Source: Candidatus Krumholzibacteriota bacterium
GTDB taxonomy: Bacteria; Krumholzibacteriota; Krumholzibacteriia; LZORAL124-64-63
Assembly (NCBI GenBank): GCA_024275485.1
Contig: JAJRZA010000045.1
Coordinates: 62,001 to 126,000, forward strand
Reading direction: 5' to 3'
DNA: 64,000 bases
Shown here: in pieces, positions 56,192 through 64,000 of the stretch
Numbering within the stretch: position 1 is the first letter of the stretch
Layout of the letters: every line of letters begins with the position of its first letter
The notes under the pieces: generated by a model
Databases searched by the model: none
What the model was told of the DNA's origin: nothing
What the model saw: the letters and a program-made list of their open reading frames with translations, nothing else
Translations under genes and position numbers: made by a program

Positions 56192-57187
56192 GTGAGTGAA
56201 AATAGCAAACTCATGATCGCCCTTGATGCCATGGGCGGAGATCACGGGCCTTCGGTTGTAGTCCCCGGCGCAATTGCTGGCATGACCGCCGAATCGCCCT
56301 ATGGCATCACTCTGTATGGTGATGAAAAAGCAGTGGGGGATGAGCTGGCCAAACTGGATACCCATGGGCTGACCATCAGTGTTGTGCATTGCACCCAGGA
56401 CATAGAAATGGGAGAATCTCCTGCTTCGGCCATCCGCAATAAAAAAGACAGTCCCATTGTTCGGGCCATGCTGGATCATAAGCAAGGTCTGGTTCAAGCT
56501 GTTGTTTCTGCTGGTTCCACCGGTGCCATGGTTGCCGGCAGCCTGATCATTTTGGGCCGCCTGCCCGGAGTGGAGCGTCCGGCGATAGGAACTCTGATCC
56601 CTACCATCAAAGGCGATTTGCTGTTGCTCGATGCCGGTGCCAATATCCAGTGCACTGCCGAATATTTGTTGTCTTTTGCCCGGATGGGCGATGTTTTCGC
56701 CCGGGAGATACTAAAGGTTGATAACCCGACCATTGGCCAACTCAACATCGGTGAAGAACCCAAAAAGGGTACTGATCTGAACGTTGAAACCTACCAACTG
56801 CTTCAGGGCTCGGAATTGAATTTCATTGGGAACATCGAAGGTAACCAGATCATGTTGGGGCCCTGTGATGTCATTGTCACCGATGGTTTCACTGGAAACA
56901 ACACCCTGAAACTGGTGGAAGGCATTGCCCATTTCCTGTATGCCCTGGCCAAAAAGCCCGGTCTAGGTGACGAAGAACGTGCGGCCATCAAGCCGGTTCT
57001 CGGCCTCCTGATGCGGGAATTCAGCTACGAAGTGTATGGCGGAGCCATGCTTTTGGGTGTGGCTGGCAACAGCATCATCGCTCACGGACGCAGCTCTTCC
57101 TTGGCCATCACCAACGCGGTCAAAATGGCCTGGCGTGAGATCGAAAGCGATCTTCCCACCAAGCTGGCTGCCGCCCACTCTGAATGA
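56192..57187 (+). CDS. plsX: Phosphate acyltransferase PlsX
   Basis: GTG 56192 with AGGAGG (56179-56184) seven bases upstream; the frame is open from 56165 within rpmF. 331 residues. MIALDAMGGDHGP is the diagnostic opening; SAGSTGAMVAGS, LLDAGANIQCT and VTDGFTGNNTLK complete the family pattern. It makes acyl-phosphate from acyl-ACP for the first acyltransfer of phospholipid synthesis. fabH, which usually follows, is missing here. Confidence 0.96.
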   Translation: MSENSKLMIALDAMGGDHGPSVVVPGAIAGMTAESPYGITLYGDEKAVGDELAKLDTHGLTISVVHCTQDIEMGESPASAIRNKKDSPIVRAMLDHKQGLVQAVVSAGSTGAMVAGSLIILGRLPGVERPAIGTLIPTIKGDLLLLDAGANIQCTAEYLLSFARMGDVFAREILKVDNPTIGQLNIGEEPKKGTDLNVETYQLLQGSELNFIGNIEGNQIMLGPCDVIVTDGFTGNNTLKLVEGIAHFLYALAKKPGLGDEERAAIKPVLGLLMREFSYEVYGGAMLLGVAGNSIIAHGRSSSLAITNAVKMAWREIESDLPTKLAAAHSE

Positions 57188-57218
57188 TGCCTCGTCATAA
57201 AGTGAAACTGGGGAGACC

Positions 57219-58172
57219 ATGATTCAGGTTCCAATGTTATTTCCCGGTCAAGGGTCCCAAGCTGTCGGCATGACGGCGGACCTGATGGACCACTGCGGGC
57301 CTGCTGCGGATTTTTTGAACACCGTCAACGATATTCTGGACACCAATCTCCTGCAGGCCATGCACCATGGCCCCGAGGAGGTTCTGACCGAGACCCGCAA
57401 CGCACAACCTGCCATCCTGGCCCATTCCGTGGCCGTAACCTTGGCCCTGCGCGAGATGGGGGTCACCCCTTCAGTGGTGGCCGGCCACAGCATCGGCGAA
57501 TTCAGCGCTGCGGTTGCCGTCGGGGTGTTGGATCCTGCCGACGGCCTCAAAGTGGTTCGCCGACGTGGTGACTTGATGTTTGCCGCCGGCCAGGAAGTTC
57601 CTGGAACCATGGCCGCGGTTATGGGTTTGAACGGCGCCCAGGTCACCGAGGTTTGTACCCAGGTCACCAAAAACACCGGCGTGGTGGTTCTGGCCAATCA
57701 CAATTCAGAGGCCCAGGTGGTTATCTCGGGTGAAGTGGAGGCCATCGCAGCTGCTGCCGAGGCCCTTAAGGATGCCGGTGCCCGACGGGTGATAACCTTG
57801 AATGTCAGCGGGGCCTTCCATTCGCCCCTGCTCGACGGTGCCGGATCCAGTTTTACCAAGTTCCTCAAGGGCATCACCATCAAAAATGCCGAGATGCCAC
57901 TGGTGGCCAATGTTTCCGCCACCCGAGTCACGGACTCAGCACAACTGGCAGACGGTTTCGGTCGCCAACTCACATTACCAGTGCGTTGGCATGAAACGAT
58001 GGAGTTGCTGGCCGGCCAAGCGGCTGATCGGCCAAAAATCATTCTGGAGGTTGGGCCCGGCAAAGTGCTGACCAACCTCGCCCGGAGAGCCTATCCGGAA
58101 GTTAAATTCATCCCAGTCGGCACCAATGCCGATCTGGATGGAATCCTGGATTTTTTGCACGAGAATCTCTAG
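57219..58172 (+). CDS. fabD: Malonyl-CoA:ACP transacylase FabD
   Basis: 317 residues; ATG 57219 after GGGGAGA. MLFPGQGSQAVGM opens the fold; the nucleophile Ser lies in AGHSIGEFSAAV (about residue 93), Arg and His partners in LKVVRRRGDLM and SGAFHSPLL. It loads malonyl groups on ACP for elongation. It is 31 bp from plsX and 24 bp from fabG. Confidence 0.96.
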   Translation: MIQVPMLFPGQGSQAVGMTADLMDHCGPAADFLNTVNDILDTNLLQAMHHGPEEVLTETRNAQPAILAHSVAVTLALREMGVTPSVVAGHSIGEFSAAVAVGVLDPADGLKVVRRRGDLMFAAGQEVPGTMAAVMGLNGAQVTEVCTQVTKNTGVVVLANHNSEAQVVISGEVEAIAAAAEALKDAGARRVITLNVSGAFHSPLLDGAGSSFTKFLKGITIKNAEMPLVANVSATRVTDSAQLADGFGRQLTLPVRWHETMELLAGQAADRPKIILEVGPGKVLTNLARRAYPEVKFIPVGTNADLDGILDFLHENL

Positions 58173-58196
58173 AAGTCCCTCAGGAGGCCTGGTTTC

Positions 58197-58931
58197 ATGA
58201 GCAACCAAACGATCCTTGTCACCGGAGCAAGCCGTGGCATCGGGGCGGCCATCGCCAGGGAATTGGCGGCTGCCGGCTACAACCTGGCCCTGGTTGCCCG
58301 CAGCGCCGAACCTCTGGAAAAACTGGCTGCAGAGCTGAACAATGAAAATGTTACGGCCAAAGCCTGGCCGGGAGACATTTCCGACCATGATACAGCTGAA
58401 CGCATCGTCAAGGAAGTCCACAAGGAGTTTGGCTCCATTTTCGGTCTGGTAAACAACGCTGGAGTGACCCAGGACGGGCTCTTTATGCGCATGAGCCCGG
58501 AAAATTGGAAAAAGCCTATTGACATAAATTTGAATGGTACCTTCTACTTTACAAGGGCTGTCGCACCGATTATGATGCGCCAGCGAGAAGGACGAATCAT
58601 TAACATTTCTTCTGTTATTGGACTGACCGGCAATGCCGGCCAAGCCAATTATGCGGCCTCCAAGGCCGGCATTATCGCCCTGACCAAATCGGTGGCCAAG
58701 GAACTGGGCGGCCGTGGTGTGACTGCCAATGTAATCGCACCCGGCTTTATTGCTACCGACATGACCGAGGACCTTCCCGAGAAGGTTCGCACTGAAATGC
58801 TGGGCCGAATTCCTCTCAAGAGGTTTGGCGAAGGCAAGGATGTAGCGGGCGTGGTCAAGTTCCTGTTATCTGAAGAGGCCTCCTACATCACCGCGCAAAC
58901 GCTGGTGGTTGATGGCGGCATGATTGCTTAA
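58197..58931 (+). CDS. fabG: 3-oxoacyl-ACP reductase FabG
   Basis: 244 residues of the short-chain dehydrogenase family. NADPH-binding TGASRGIGAAIA, catalytic Ser in INISSVIGLTGN, and the Tyr-Lys pair in ANYAASKAG are placed as in FabG. CAGGAGG precedes ATG 58197 at good distance. It reduces 3-oxoacyl-ACP in each elongation round. Confidence 0.96.
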   Translation: MSNQTILVTGASRGIGAAIARELAAAGYNLALVARSAEPLEKLAAELNNENVTAKAWPGDISDHDTAERIVKEVHKEFGSIFGLVNNAGVTQDGLFMRMSPENWKKPIDINLNGTFYFTRAVAPIMMRQREGRIINISSVIGLTGNAGQANYAASKAGIIALTKSVAKELGGRGVTANVIAPGFIATDMTEDLPEKVRTEMLGRIPLKRFGEGKDVAGVVKFLLSEEASYITAQTLVVDGGMIA

Positions 58932-58974
58932 ACCGGGGTAAAACCCACATGTTACCCAGGAGGGTTAACTGATT

Positions 58975-59211
58975 ATGGCCACCATTGAGGAACAGGTGTA
59001 CGAGATCATCCAGCGCAAGCTGAGCGTCAACCTCGAGCAAATCACCCCTGAAGCATCCTTCACCGAGGATCTGGGCGCTGACAGTCTCGACACTGTAGAA
59101 CTGGTGATGGATCTGGAAGAACAGTTCAACATCACGATTCCCGAAGAGGAACAGGAAAACCTGAAAACCGTCCAGGACGCCATCGATTACCTCGAGCAGC
59201 ACCTGGACTAA
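58975..59211 (+). CDS. acpP: Acyl carrier protein
   Basis: 78 residues, strongly acidic. The phosphopantetheine attachment site is Ser37 in [16 protein letters not shown], the universal ACP motif. A strong CAGGAGG precedes the start. It carries all acyl intermediates of the surrounding fab enzymes. A 142-bp gap with a hairpin separates it from fabF. Confidence 0.97.
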   Translation: MATIEEQVYEIIQRKLSVNLEQITPEASFTEDLGADSLDTVELVMDLEEQFNITIPEEEQENLKTVQDAIDYLEQHLD

Positions 59212-59295
59212 ACTGGTTCCTGATCCCGGGCTGGACTGGTCATTCAGATCATTCAGTTGGTCCTGATCGTCCTGATCGAAGTTCGGAGAGATATC

Positions 59296-59326
59296 CCGGT
59301 CCCATTCACTTTCAGAGTGGGACCGG
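59296..59326 (+). terminator. 12-bp hairpin between acpP and fabF
   Basis: CCGGTCCCATTC (59296-59307) pairs with GAGTGGGACCGG (59315-59326) with one wobble and a seven-base loop, followed by ATTTGCT. It probably causes partial termination or sets the 3' end of the acpP message, in keeping with the high need for ACP. The DNA before it (59241-59280) contains short direct repeats (CATTCAG twice, TCCTGATCG twice). Confidence 0.6.
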
Positions 59327-59353
59327 ATTTGCTATCAGCCGCGGAGGTGGGTT

Positions 59354-60592
59354 TTGGAGTCGCGCAAAGTTGTCATCACGGGCATGGGTATGGTTACGGC
59401 AGTCGGGAACGATCTCGATTCCAGCTGGGAAGCCCTGAAAGCCGGGAAAAACGGTATTGCTCCCCTGGTGCAATTTGATACCGAGGGATTCAAGGTCAAT
59501 TTTGGTGGCGAAGTTAAAAATTTCGACCCCCTGATAGCCATGGATGCAAAAGAAGCCCGCAAAGCGGATCGATTTTGCCAATTGGCCATGGCCGCGGCCG
59601 TGCAAGCCATGGATCAAGCTGACATCAAGGAATTGGACGATTCCTATCGTGCCGGAGTTATCATCGGTTCGGGAATCGGCGGTATGTTCACTTTCGAGGA
59701 ACAACACTCCAAATTGCTGAAACGCGGCGCCCGTGGTGTATCGCCCATGTTCATCCCGATGATGATCGGTGATATGGCCAGCGGACTGGTCAGCATTCGT
59801 TACGGTTTCCGAGGTGCCAACTACTGCACCGTTAGCGCCTGCGCCAGCGGCGGGCACGCCCTCGGCTCGGCCTACGATCAAATTATTTTGGGCCATGCCG
59901 ACGTCATGATCGCCGGCGGAGCCGAGGCAGCTGTTTGCTCCATGGCTTTGGCCGGATTTGCCAACATGAAGGCCCCTTCCACACGCAATGACAATCCTGG
60001 CCGAGCGAGCCGCCCCTTCGACAAGGACCGTGACGGCTTTGTCCTGGGTGAAGGTGCCGGCATCATGGTTCTGGAATCCGAGCAACACGCCCTGGACCGG
60101 GGCGCCACCATTTATGGTGAACTTTGTGGATACGGCATGACCGGCGACGCCTATCACATGACCCAACCGGATACCGAAGGCCGCGGGGCCTTTGGCAGCA
60201 TGAGCCAGGCCTTGCGCACCAGTGGCATCAACACCCATCAGGTTGGTTATATCAACGCCCACGGCACCAGCACCCACTTCAATGATAAAATTGAATCTGG
60301 CGCCATTCGCCAGGTTTTTGGCGATCATGCCGATCATGTGAAAGTCAGCTCGACAAAGAGCATGATTGGGCATTTGCTCGGTGCAGCCGGTGCTGTCGAA
60401 GCGGTCATCACCACTTTGGCACTCAAAGATGGCATCCTGCCGCCGACAATTAATTACGAGACACCTGACCCCGAATGCGATCTCTTCTACTGCCCCAACG
60501 AGGCGGTAAAGCAGGAGGTCGATTTCGCATTGTCCAATTCATTCGGCTTCGGCGGCCACAACGTGACGCTCTGTTTCGGCGCACGCCGCTGA
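59354..60592 (+). CDS. fabF: 3-oxoacyl-ACP synthase II FabF
   Basis: TTG start 59354 with GGAGGTGG (59343-59350). 412 residues. Condensing-enzyme triad: Cys163 in TVSACASGGHAL, His in NAHGTSTHFNDK (about 305) and His in SMIGHLLGAAGAVE (about 342). Elongates acyl-ACP with malonyl-ACP. Because fabH is absent from this cluster, initiation must be done by an enzyme elsewhere. Confidence 0.96.
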   Translation: MESRKVVITGMGMVTAVGNDLDSSWEALKAGKNGIAPLVQFDTEGFKVNFGGEVKNFDPLIAMDAKEARKADRFCQLAMAAAVQAMDQADIKELDDSYRAGVIIGSGIGGMFTFEEQHSKLLKRGARGVSPMFIPMMIGDMASGLVSIRYGFRGANYCTVSACASGGHALGSAYDQIILGHADVMIAGGAEAAVCSMALAGFANMKAPSTRNDNPGRASRPFDKDRDGFVLGEGAGIMVLESEQHALDRGATIYGELCGYGMTGDAYHMTQPDTEGRGAFGSMSQALRTSGINTHQVGYINAHGTSTHFNDKIESGAIRQVFGDHADHVKVSSTKSMIGHLLGAAGAVEAVITTLALKDGILPPTINYETPDPECDLFYCPNEAVKQEVDFALSNSFGFGGHNVTLCFGARR

Positions 60593-60623
60593 TTTCGCTG
60601 AGGGAGGATGGAGCCCCCAAGCC

Positions 60624-61466
60624 ATGGGATTCAAAGATGGGTTGCAACAGATTTTGATTCGGCTGGGCGGGAAAAGCCCAGCTGGTCATCGGGACACCCG
60701 CAAACCTGTGGATGAGACGTTCTCCGATACCGAAATTCCCCTTGATTCCATCCAGCTGGAAGCCCTGGAAGCCAAACTGGGTTATACTTTCCATGACCGG
60801 GGACTGCTCATCAACGCCCTGCTGCACCGTTCTCATATTCATGTGACGGGCCAGGATCGTGAACAGAGCAACGAACGTCTTGAATTTTTGGGCGATGCAG
60901 TGCTGGGACTTGTGGTCAACGAACATCTCTATCACAAATTTCCGGAACGCAGCGAGGGGGATCTGACCAAGATGAAATCCCTGCTCGTTTGCGGGTCTCG
61001 ATTGTTCGAAGTGGCAGGGGAATTAGATCTTGGTGTCCACATTCGCATGAGTCGCAGCGAAGCCGCCACAGGAGGTCGGCACCGCTCATCCATCCTGGCC
61101 GACACCACTGAGGCCATCATTGGTGCCGTTTATCTCGATGGTGGTTTGGCACCCGCAGCCGCAGTCATTCAAAGAGTTGTGCTGATGGGAAGCGACAAAA
61201 TTCTGGTGCGGCGGTCTTTGCGAAATTACAAGAGCCGACTCCAGGAATTGATCCAGGCCCGTTACAAATCCCCTCCGCGGTACAAGGTTTTGGAGGTCAC
61301 CGGCCCGGATCATGACCGCTTGTTCAAGGTGGTTGTCACCTACAATGGCACAGCCTTGGGAGAGGGCGAGGGCCGCAACAAGAAGGCGGCCGAACAAAAC
61401 GCCGCACGCAAGGCCCTTGATAACCTGGACATCGATCCGAAACTTCTGAAGGATCCCGAGGAATGA
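60624..61466 (+). CDS. rnc: Ribonuclease III
   Basis: 280 residues from ATG 60624 (GGAG at 60610-60613). An N-terminal extension of about 45 residues precedes the RNase III domain: ERLEFLGDAVLGLVV carries the metal-binding Glu and Asp, and DTTEAIIGAVYLDGG the second pair. A double-stranded-RNA-binding domain follows (YKSRLQELIQARYKSPP to the C-terminus). It processes rRNA and other structured RNA. Its place after acpP-fabF is conserved in many bacteria. Confidence 0.95.
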   Translation: MGFKDGLQQILIRLGGKSPAGHRDTRKPVDETFSDTEIPLDSIQLEALEAKLGYTFHDRGLLINALLHRSHIHVTGQDREQSNERLEFLGDAVLGLVVNEHLYHKFPERSEGDLTKMKSLLVCGSRLFEVAGELDLGVHIRMSRSEAATGGRHRSSILADTTEAIIGAVYLDGGLAPAAAVIQRVVLMGSDKILVRRSLRNYKSRLQELIQARYKSPPRYKVLEVTGPDHDRLFKVVVTYNGTALGEGEGRNKKAAEQNAARKALDNLDIDPKLLKDPEE

Positions 61467-61533
61467 ACCCAGGGGAAAATCCCTGGAAAACAAACCACGG
61501 GAATCGATCCATTCAACCCACGCTGGAGACCGG

Positions 61534-63348
61534 GTGCTAATTTTTAAAAGTATTGCATTCATCTTTGCCCTGCTTTGGGCCATGCCTCTGCTGGCCCAGG
61601 ATTCATCTGTTGCCAATGACGATGTTCCCTACGGTGTCGCCTCAAGCTGGCTATACGGCCATCATATGCTGGCTGATGGCAACGTGGAAGAAGCCTTGCG
61701 AAACCTCCACTATGCCTACCGCACTCACCCTGACGTGCCCCTGGTGGCCTGGGACTTTCAGCAAGCCCTGGTGGCTGGTCATTTCTACAAGGATGCTCTT
61801 GAAGTGCTCGGGAAATTGGTGGACGATTATCCCGACAGCGCGGAGTACAGGCTGCAACGTTCCCAGGTTTACCTTCAGGTTGGGAAGAACAAGAAGGCCC
61901 TGGCCGATTTGCGTGAACTCCGTCGTCGCAATCAAACCAGCTTGGATGTCATTGTGGGTGAAGCCACTATTTTGGCAGCCATGGGCAAATCCGATGAGGC
62001 CCTCGATACTTGCCGGGACGCCCTGGCAGAAACCCCAGATCAAGGTCCAAGGATTTACCTCACCATGTCTGTAATCCTGGATCAGGAACAACGCCATGAT
62101 GAGTTGCCCGCCTTAATGGAAGAGGCTGTGGCGGCTTATCCCGATTCTCCGCAATTGCGTGACATCCTTATTCGCAGCCTGATGACGGTTGGCCGTGCCG
62201 ATGACGCCTTGGAAACTGCCCGCCAGTCGGACCGGCATTTTGCTGAATTACTTCAAGTTCCTCCTCCGGAAGATTTGGATAATCCTGAAAATTCGGATTT
62301 GATTCTGCCACCGCGTGTAGAGCCACCATCCTTCGTGGTGGAATTGGCGGATATTTACTCCCAGATGGGTGCTCCCGAAAAGGCCATCGAAATACTTGAA
62401 CCAAAGTTTGAGGACCGCTCCTTGGCTCTGGACCCCAGTCTTTGGCTGGCTCGATTGCAATTGGGGACCGGTCACGTAGATGAAGGAATGCTGCTTGTTG
62501 AAGAGATCCTGAAACGTTGGCCAGGCACCGGCGAGGCCTGGTTTATTCGAGGGCGTGCCCTGGAAGGAAAAGGTCTGCTGGACGAAGCCCTGGTTGATTT
62601 TGCCAAAGGAGTGAAGTTCGCTCCCCACGATCCACAGGTCAGTTTGGGTTACCTTCGAGGAATGCTGGTAGCCTGGGAACGCGATTTGCAAGTCCGAAGC
62701 AAGAGCTCCGCACAGTTGGCTCAAGTGGAGCAACTGCGGGTACAGGCCAGTCTTGCAGAGGGTTTGGTTCCTGCCTCGGATGCCGAAGGCCAGTTGGTTC
62801 TGGGTTATGCTTTCCGCAGCACCGACCAGCTTGAAAAGGCTGTGATAGCTTTCGAAAAAGCGGCGCTTCAGCCTGAACTGATAGTTCCTGCAACCTTGCA
62901 GATGAGTGTTTGTTACGATGATCTTGAGCAGCCGCAGAAAGCCCGGTTTGTGCTTGAAGATTTGTATAAAAAATTTCCAGACGACGCGGAAGTTGCCAAC
63001 TCCCTAGGCTACTATCTTGCTGAAAAAGGTGAAGATCTGGACAAAGCTCAAAGGTTGGTTGCCCAGGCCCTGGAAGATGGACCAGGCATTGGTGCCTACC
63101 TGGATTCCATGGGTTGGGTGCTCTATCAACAGGGGAAAACCGACGAGGCCTTCGATTACATGATCCAGGCCGTCAACGTTTTACCCGACGACCCTGTCAT
63201 CCTGGAACATCTGGGTCTGGTTCTGCTGAAGATGGGTCAGGCCGATGAAGCAGAAGAAATGCTGCGTCGGGCTCTCATTCTTGGCGGTGACAAGGAACGA
63301 CTGGGTGGCTACCTGGACAGTTTGCTCCAATCAGGAGATGACGAGTGA
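61534..63348 (+). CDS. Exported tetratricopeptide-repeat protein
   Basis: 604 residues; GTG 61534 with GGAG at 61523-61526. Signal peptide (FIFALLWAMPLLAQ) and then about a dozen TPR units across the whole chain (EEALRNLHYAYRTHPDVPL, KDALEVLGKLVDDYPDSAEY, DEAFDYMIQAVNVLPDDPV, ADEAEEMLRRALILGGD). It resembles the large periplasmic or outer-membrane TPR proteins that bacteria use as assembly scaffolds. Its stop overlaps the start of the next gene (TGATG), so the two are translationally linked. Confidence 0.85.
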   Translation: MLIFKSIAFIFALLWAMPLLAQDSSVANDDVPYGVASSWLYGHHMLADGNVEEALRNLHYAYRTHPDVPLVAWDFQQALVAGHFYKDALEVLGKLVDDYPDSAEYRLQRSQVYLQVGKNKKALADLRELRRRNQTSLDVIVGEATILAAMGKSDEALDTCRDALAETPDQGPRIYLTMSVILDQEQRHDELPALMEEAVAAYPDSPQLRDILIRSLMTVGRADDALETARQSDRHFAELLQVPPPEDLDNPENSDLILPPRVEPPSFVVELADIYSQMGAPEKAIEILEPKFEDRSLALDPSLWLARLQLGTGHVDEGMLLVEEILKRWPGTGEAWFIRGRALEGKGLLDEALVDFAKGVKFAPHDPQVSLGYLRGMLVAWERDLQVRSKSSAQLAQVEQLRVQASLAEGLVPASDAEGQLVLGYAFRSTDQLEKAVIAFEKAALQPELIVPATLQMSVCYDDLEQPQKARFVLEDLYKKFPDDAEVANSLGYYLAEKGEDLDKAQRLVAQALEDGPGIGAYLDSMGWVLYQQGKTDEAFDYMIQAVNVLPDDPVILEHLGLVLLKMGQADEAEEMLRRALILGGDKERLGGYLDSLLQSGDDE

Positions 63349-64000
63349 TGCCAAAACGAAAGGGCATTTTGAAAAACTTGCTCTTTCTCATGCCTTGGTT
63401 GATTTCCCTGAGCTTTTGTCCTCCAGCCAAGGGTCTAACCGAGGATCCTGATCCCCACCAGAATCTGTACTTTGTCCAATGGCAGGGGCACGTTTTTTCC
63501 TGGGAACACCAAGGATTTGCCTGCTGGGTGACCGACACTGCCGGCAACCTTCGTTTTGAAATCATGGCCGACGGGGTTTCCCAGTACCCCGAAAATCTCC
63601 ACCAACTCATGAGCTGGAATGGCGACGAAGGTTGGACCGCCATTTCCGTGGGTGGTGAAGAAGGGACCTTCAGCAGGTGGCAGGAAGAATGGCAGGAGTT
63701 GCCACCTTCCATGAACATCTGGCTGATGGTGATTGCCCATGTGTTGGCTTCGGATCAGGGCCTGGCCGGTCCGGTTTTGCCCTCGGGAGTCAGGGAAATC
63801 ACCCCCGGGGGTAGATCCCTGTCGTCATTCAAGTTTGTTTCTTCCCTAGATGCCCATGAGGTTAGGCGCTTACAACTGCCGGCCTTCACTTTTGACAATT
63901 CTGGTTACGATCATGGTGACGAAGGCTTCAGGGGGATGATGACCGGCAGGGGAAGAGGGCGTGGAGGTCGGGAAACAATCTTGAATTTGATGGGAAATGC
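63348..64000 (+). CDS. Secreted hypothetical protein, 3' end cut by window
   Basis: ATG 63348 overlaps the TPR stop. The frame stays open to the end of the window (217 codons). An N-terminal signal (LLFLMPWLISLSF) is followed by a soluble domain with LYFVQWQGHVFSWEHQGF, then FEIMADGVSQYPENL, and later an Arg/Gly-rich stretch GMMTGRGRGRGGRE. I do not recognise the family. Coupling to an exported TPR protein suggests both act in the envelope; a lipoprotein-release (LolB-like) barrel is imaginable but unsupported. Confidence 0.65.
   Translation, partial: MPKRKGILKNLLFLMPWLISLSFCPPAKGLTEDPDPHQNLYFVQWQGHVFSWEHQGFACWVTDTAGNLRFEIMADGVSQYPENLHQLMSWNGDEGWTAISVGGEEGTFSRWQEEWQELPPSMNIWLMVIAHVLASDQGLAGPVLPSGVREITPGGRSLSSFKFVSSLDAHEVRRLQLPAFTFDNSGYDHGDEGFRGMMTGRGRGRGGRETILNLMGN

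Overview
The window reads as chromosomal core sequence from a Gram-negative (diderm) bacterium of moderately high GC (about 55-58 % by eye). Outer-membrane beta-barrels, a secretin, ADP-heptose (LPS inner core) genes and lipoprotein signals show two membranes. The order of the type IV pilus genes (pilB-T-C-S-R-A, an ABC module, pilD-M-N-O-P-Q) matches the layout known from Myxococcus. SprA-like barrels, paired LPGxG-motif proteins, a FlgD-like C-terminal domain with an NPFNPET motif and beta-helix secreted proteins are instead typical of FCB-superphylum and related uncultured lineages (Krumholzibacteriota/Eisenbacteria type). I cannot fix the phylum without a search. Almost every gene is on the + strand and tightly packed, with many ATGA/TGATG overlaps and frequent GTG and TTG starts. 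I saw no tRNA, rRNA, CRISPR array, transposase or integrase.

Layout. 1-7991: an envelope operon with two paralogous small membrane proteins, an NHL-propeller lipoprotein, a 1148-residue outer-membrane barrel protein and an Omp85/BamA-like barrel. 8015-12806: ligA (frame broken near 8252) and a DinG-type Fe-S helicase. 12835-15752: histidine degradation (hutH, hutI). 15898-20680: a TPR protein with a five-copy 18-bp repeat, an unusual one-ORF fusion of an ECF-S-like inner-membrane domain to a TonB-receptor-like barrel, and a helix-hairpin-helix protein.

20800-37678: a complete type IV pilus cluster (motors PilB/PilT, platform PilC, PilS/PilR, two pilins plus a pilin-like protein with no cleavage signal, an ABC transporter with a TPR partner, prepilin peptidase, PilMNOPQ). 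Two near-perfect sigma-54 promoters, before pilA and before pilM, fit control by the encoded PilS/PilR. 37757-41379: housekeeping genes (shikimate kinase, rsmD, coaD, obg, dprA). 41465-44972: an ABC exporter with two permeases. 45134-47012: a DUF3467 protein on the - strand and a divergent POT peptide transporter. 47262-49382: two secreted proteins, the first split by a frameshift in a G7 tract.

49533-52649: heptose kinase and adenylyltransferase genes, a decayed partial copy of the latter, and a cyclic 2,3-diphosphoglycerate synthetase-like GTPase. 52737-55351: sucC, sucD, ndk. 55464-61466: DUF177-rpmF-plsX-fabD-fabG-acpP-fabF-rnc, the classical fatty-acid/phospholipid cluster but without fabH. 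61534-64000: a TPR protein and a secreted hypothetical protein cut by the window edge.

The strongest candidates for something new are the ECF-S/TonB-barrel fusion, the pilin-like protein that has lost its prepilin signal inside an otherwise textbook pil cluster, and the five-gene envelope operon at the left edge.
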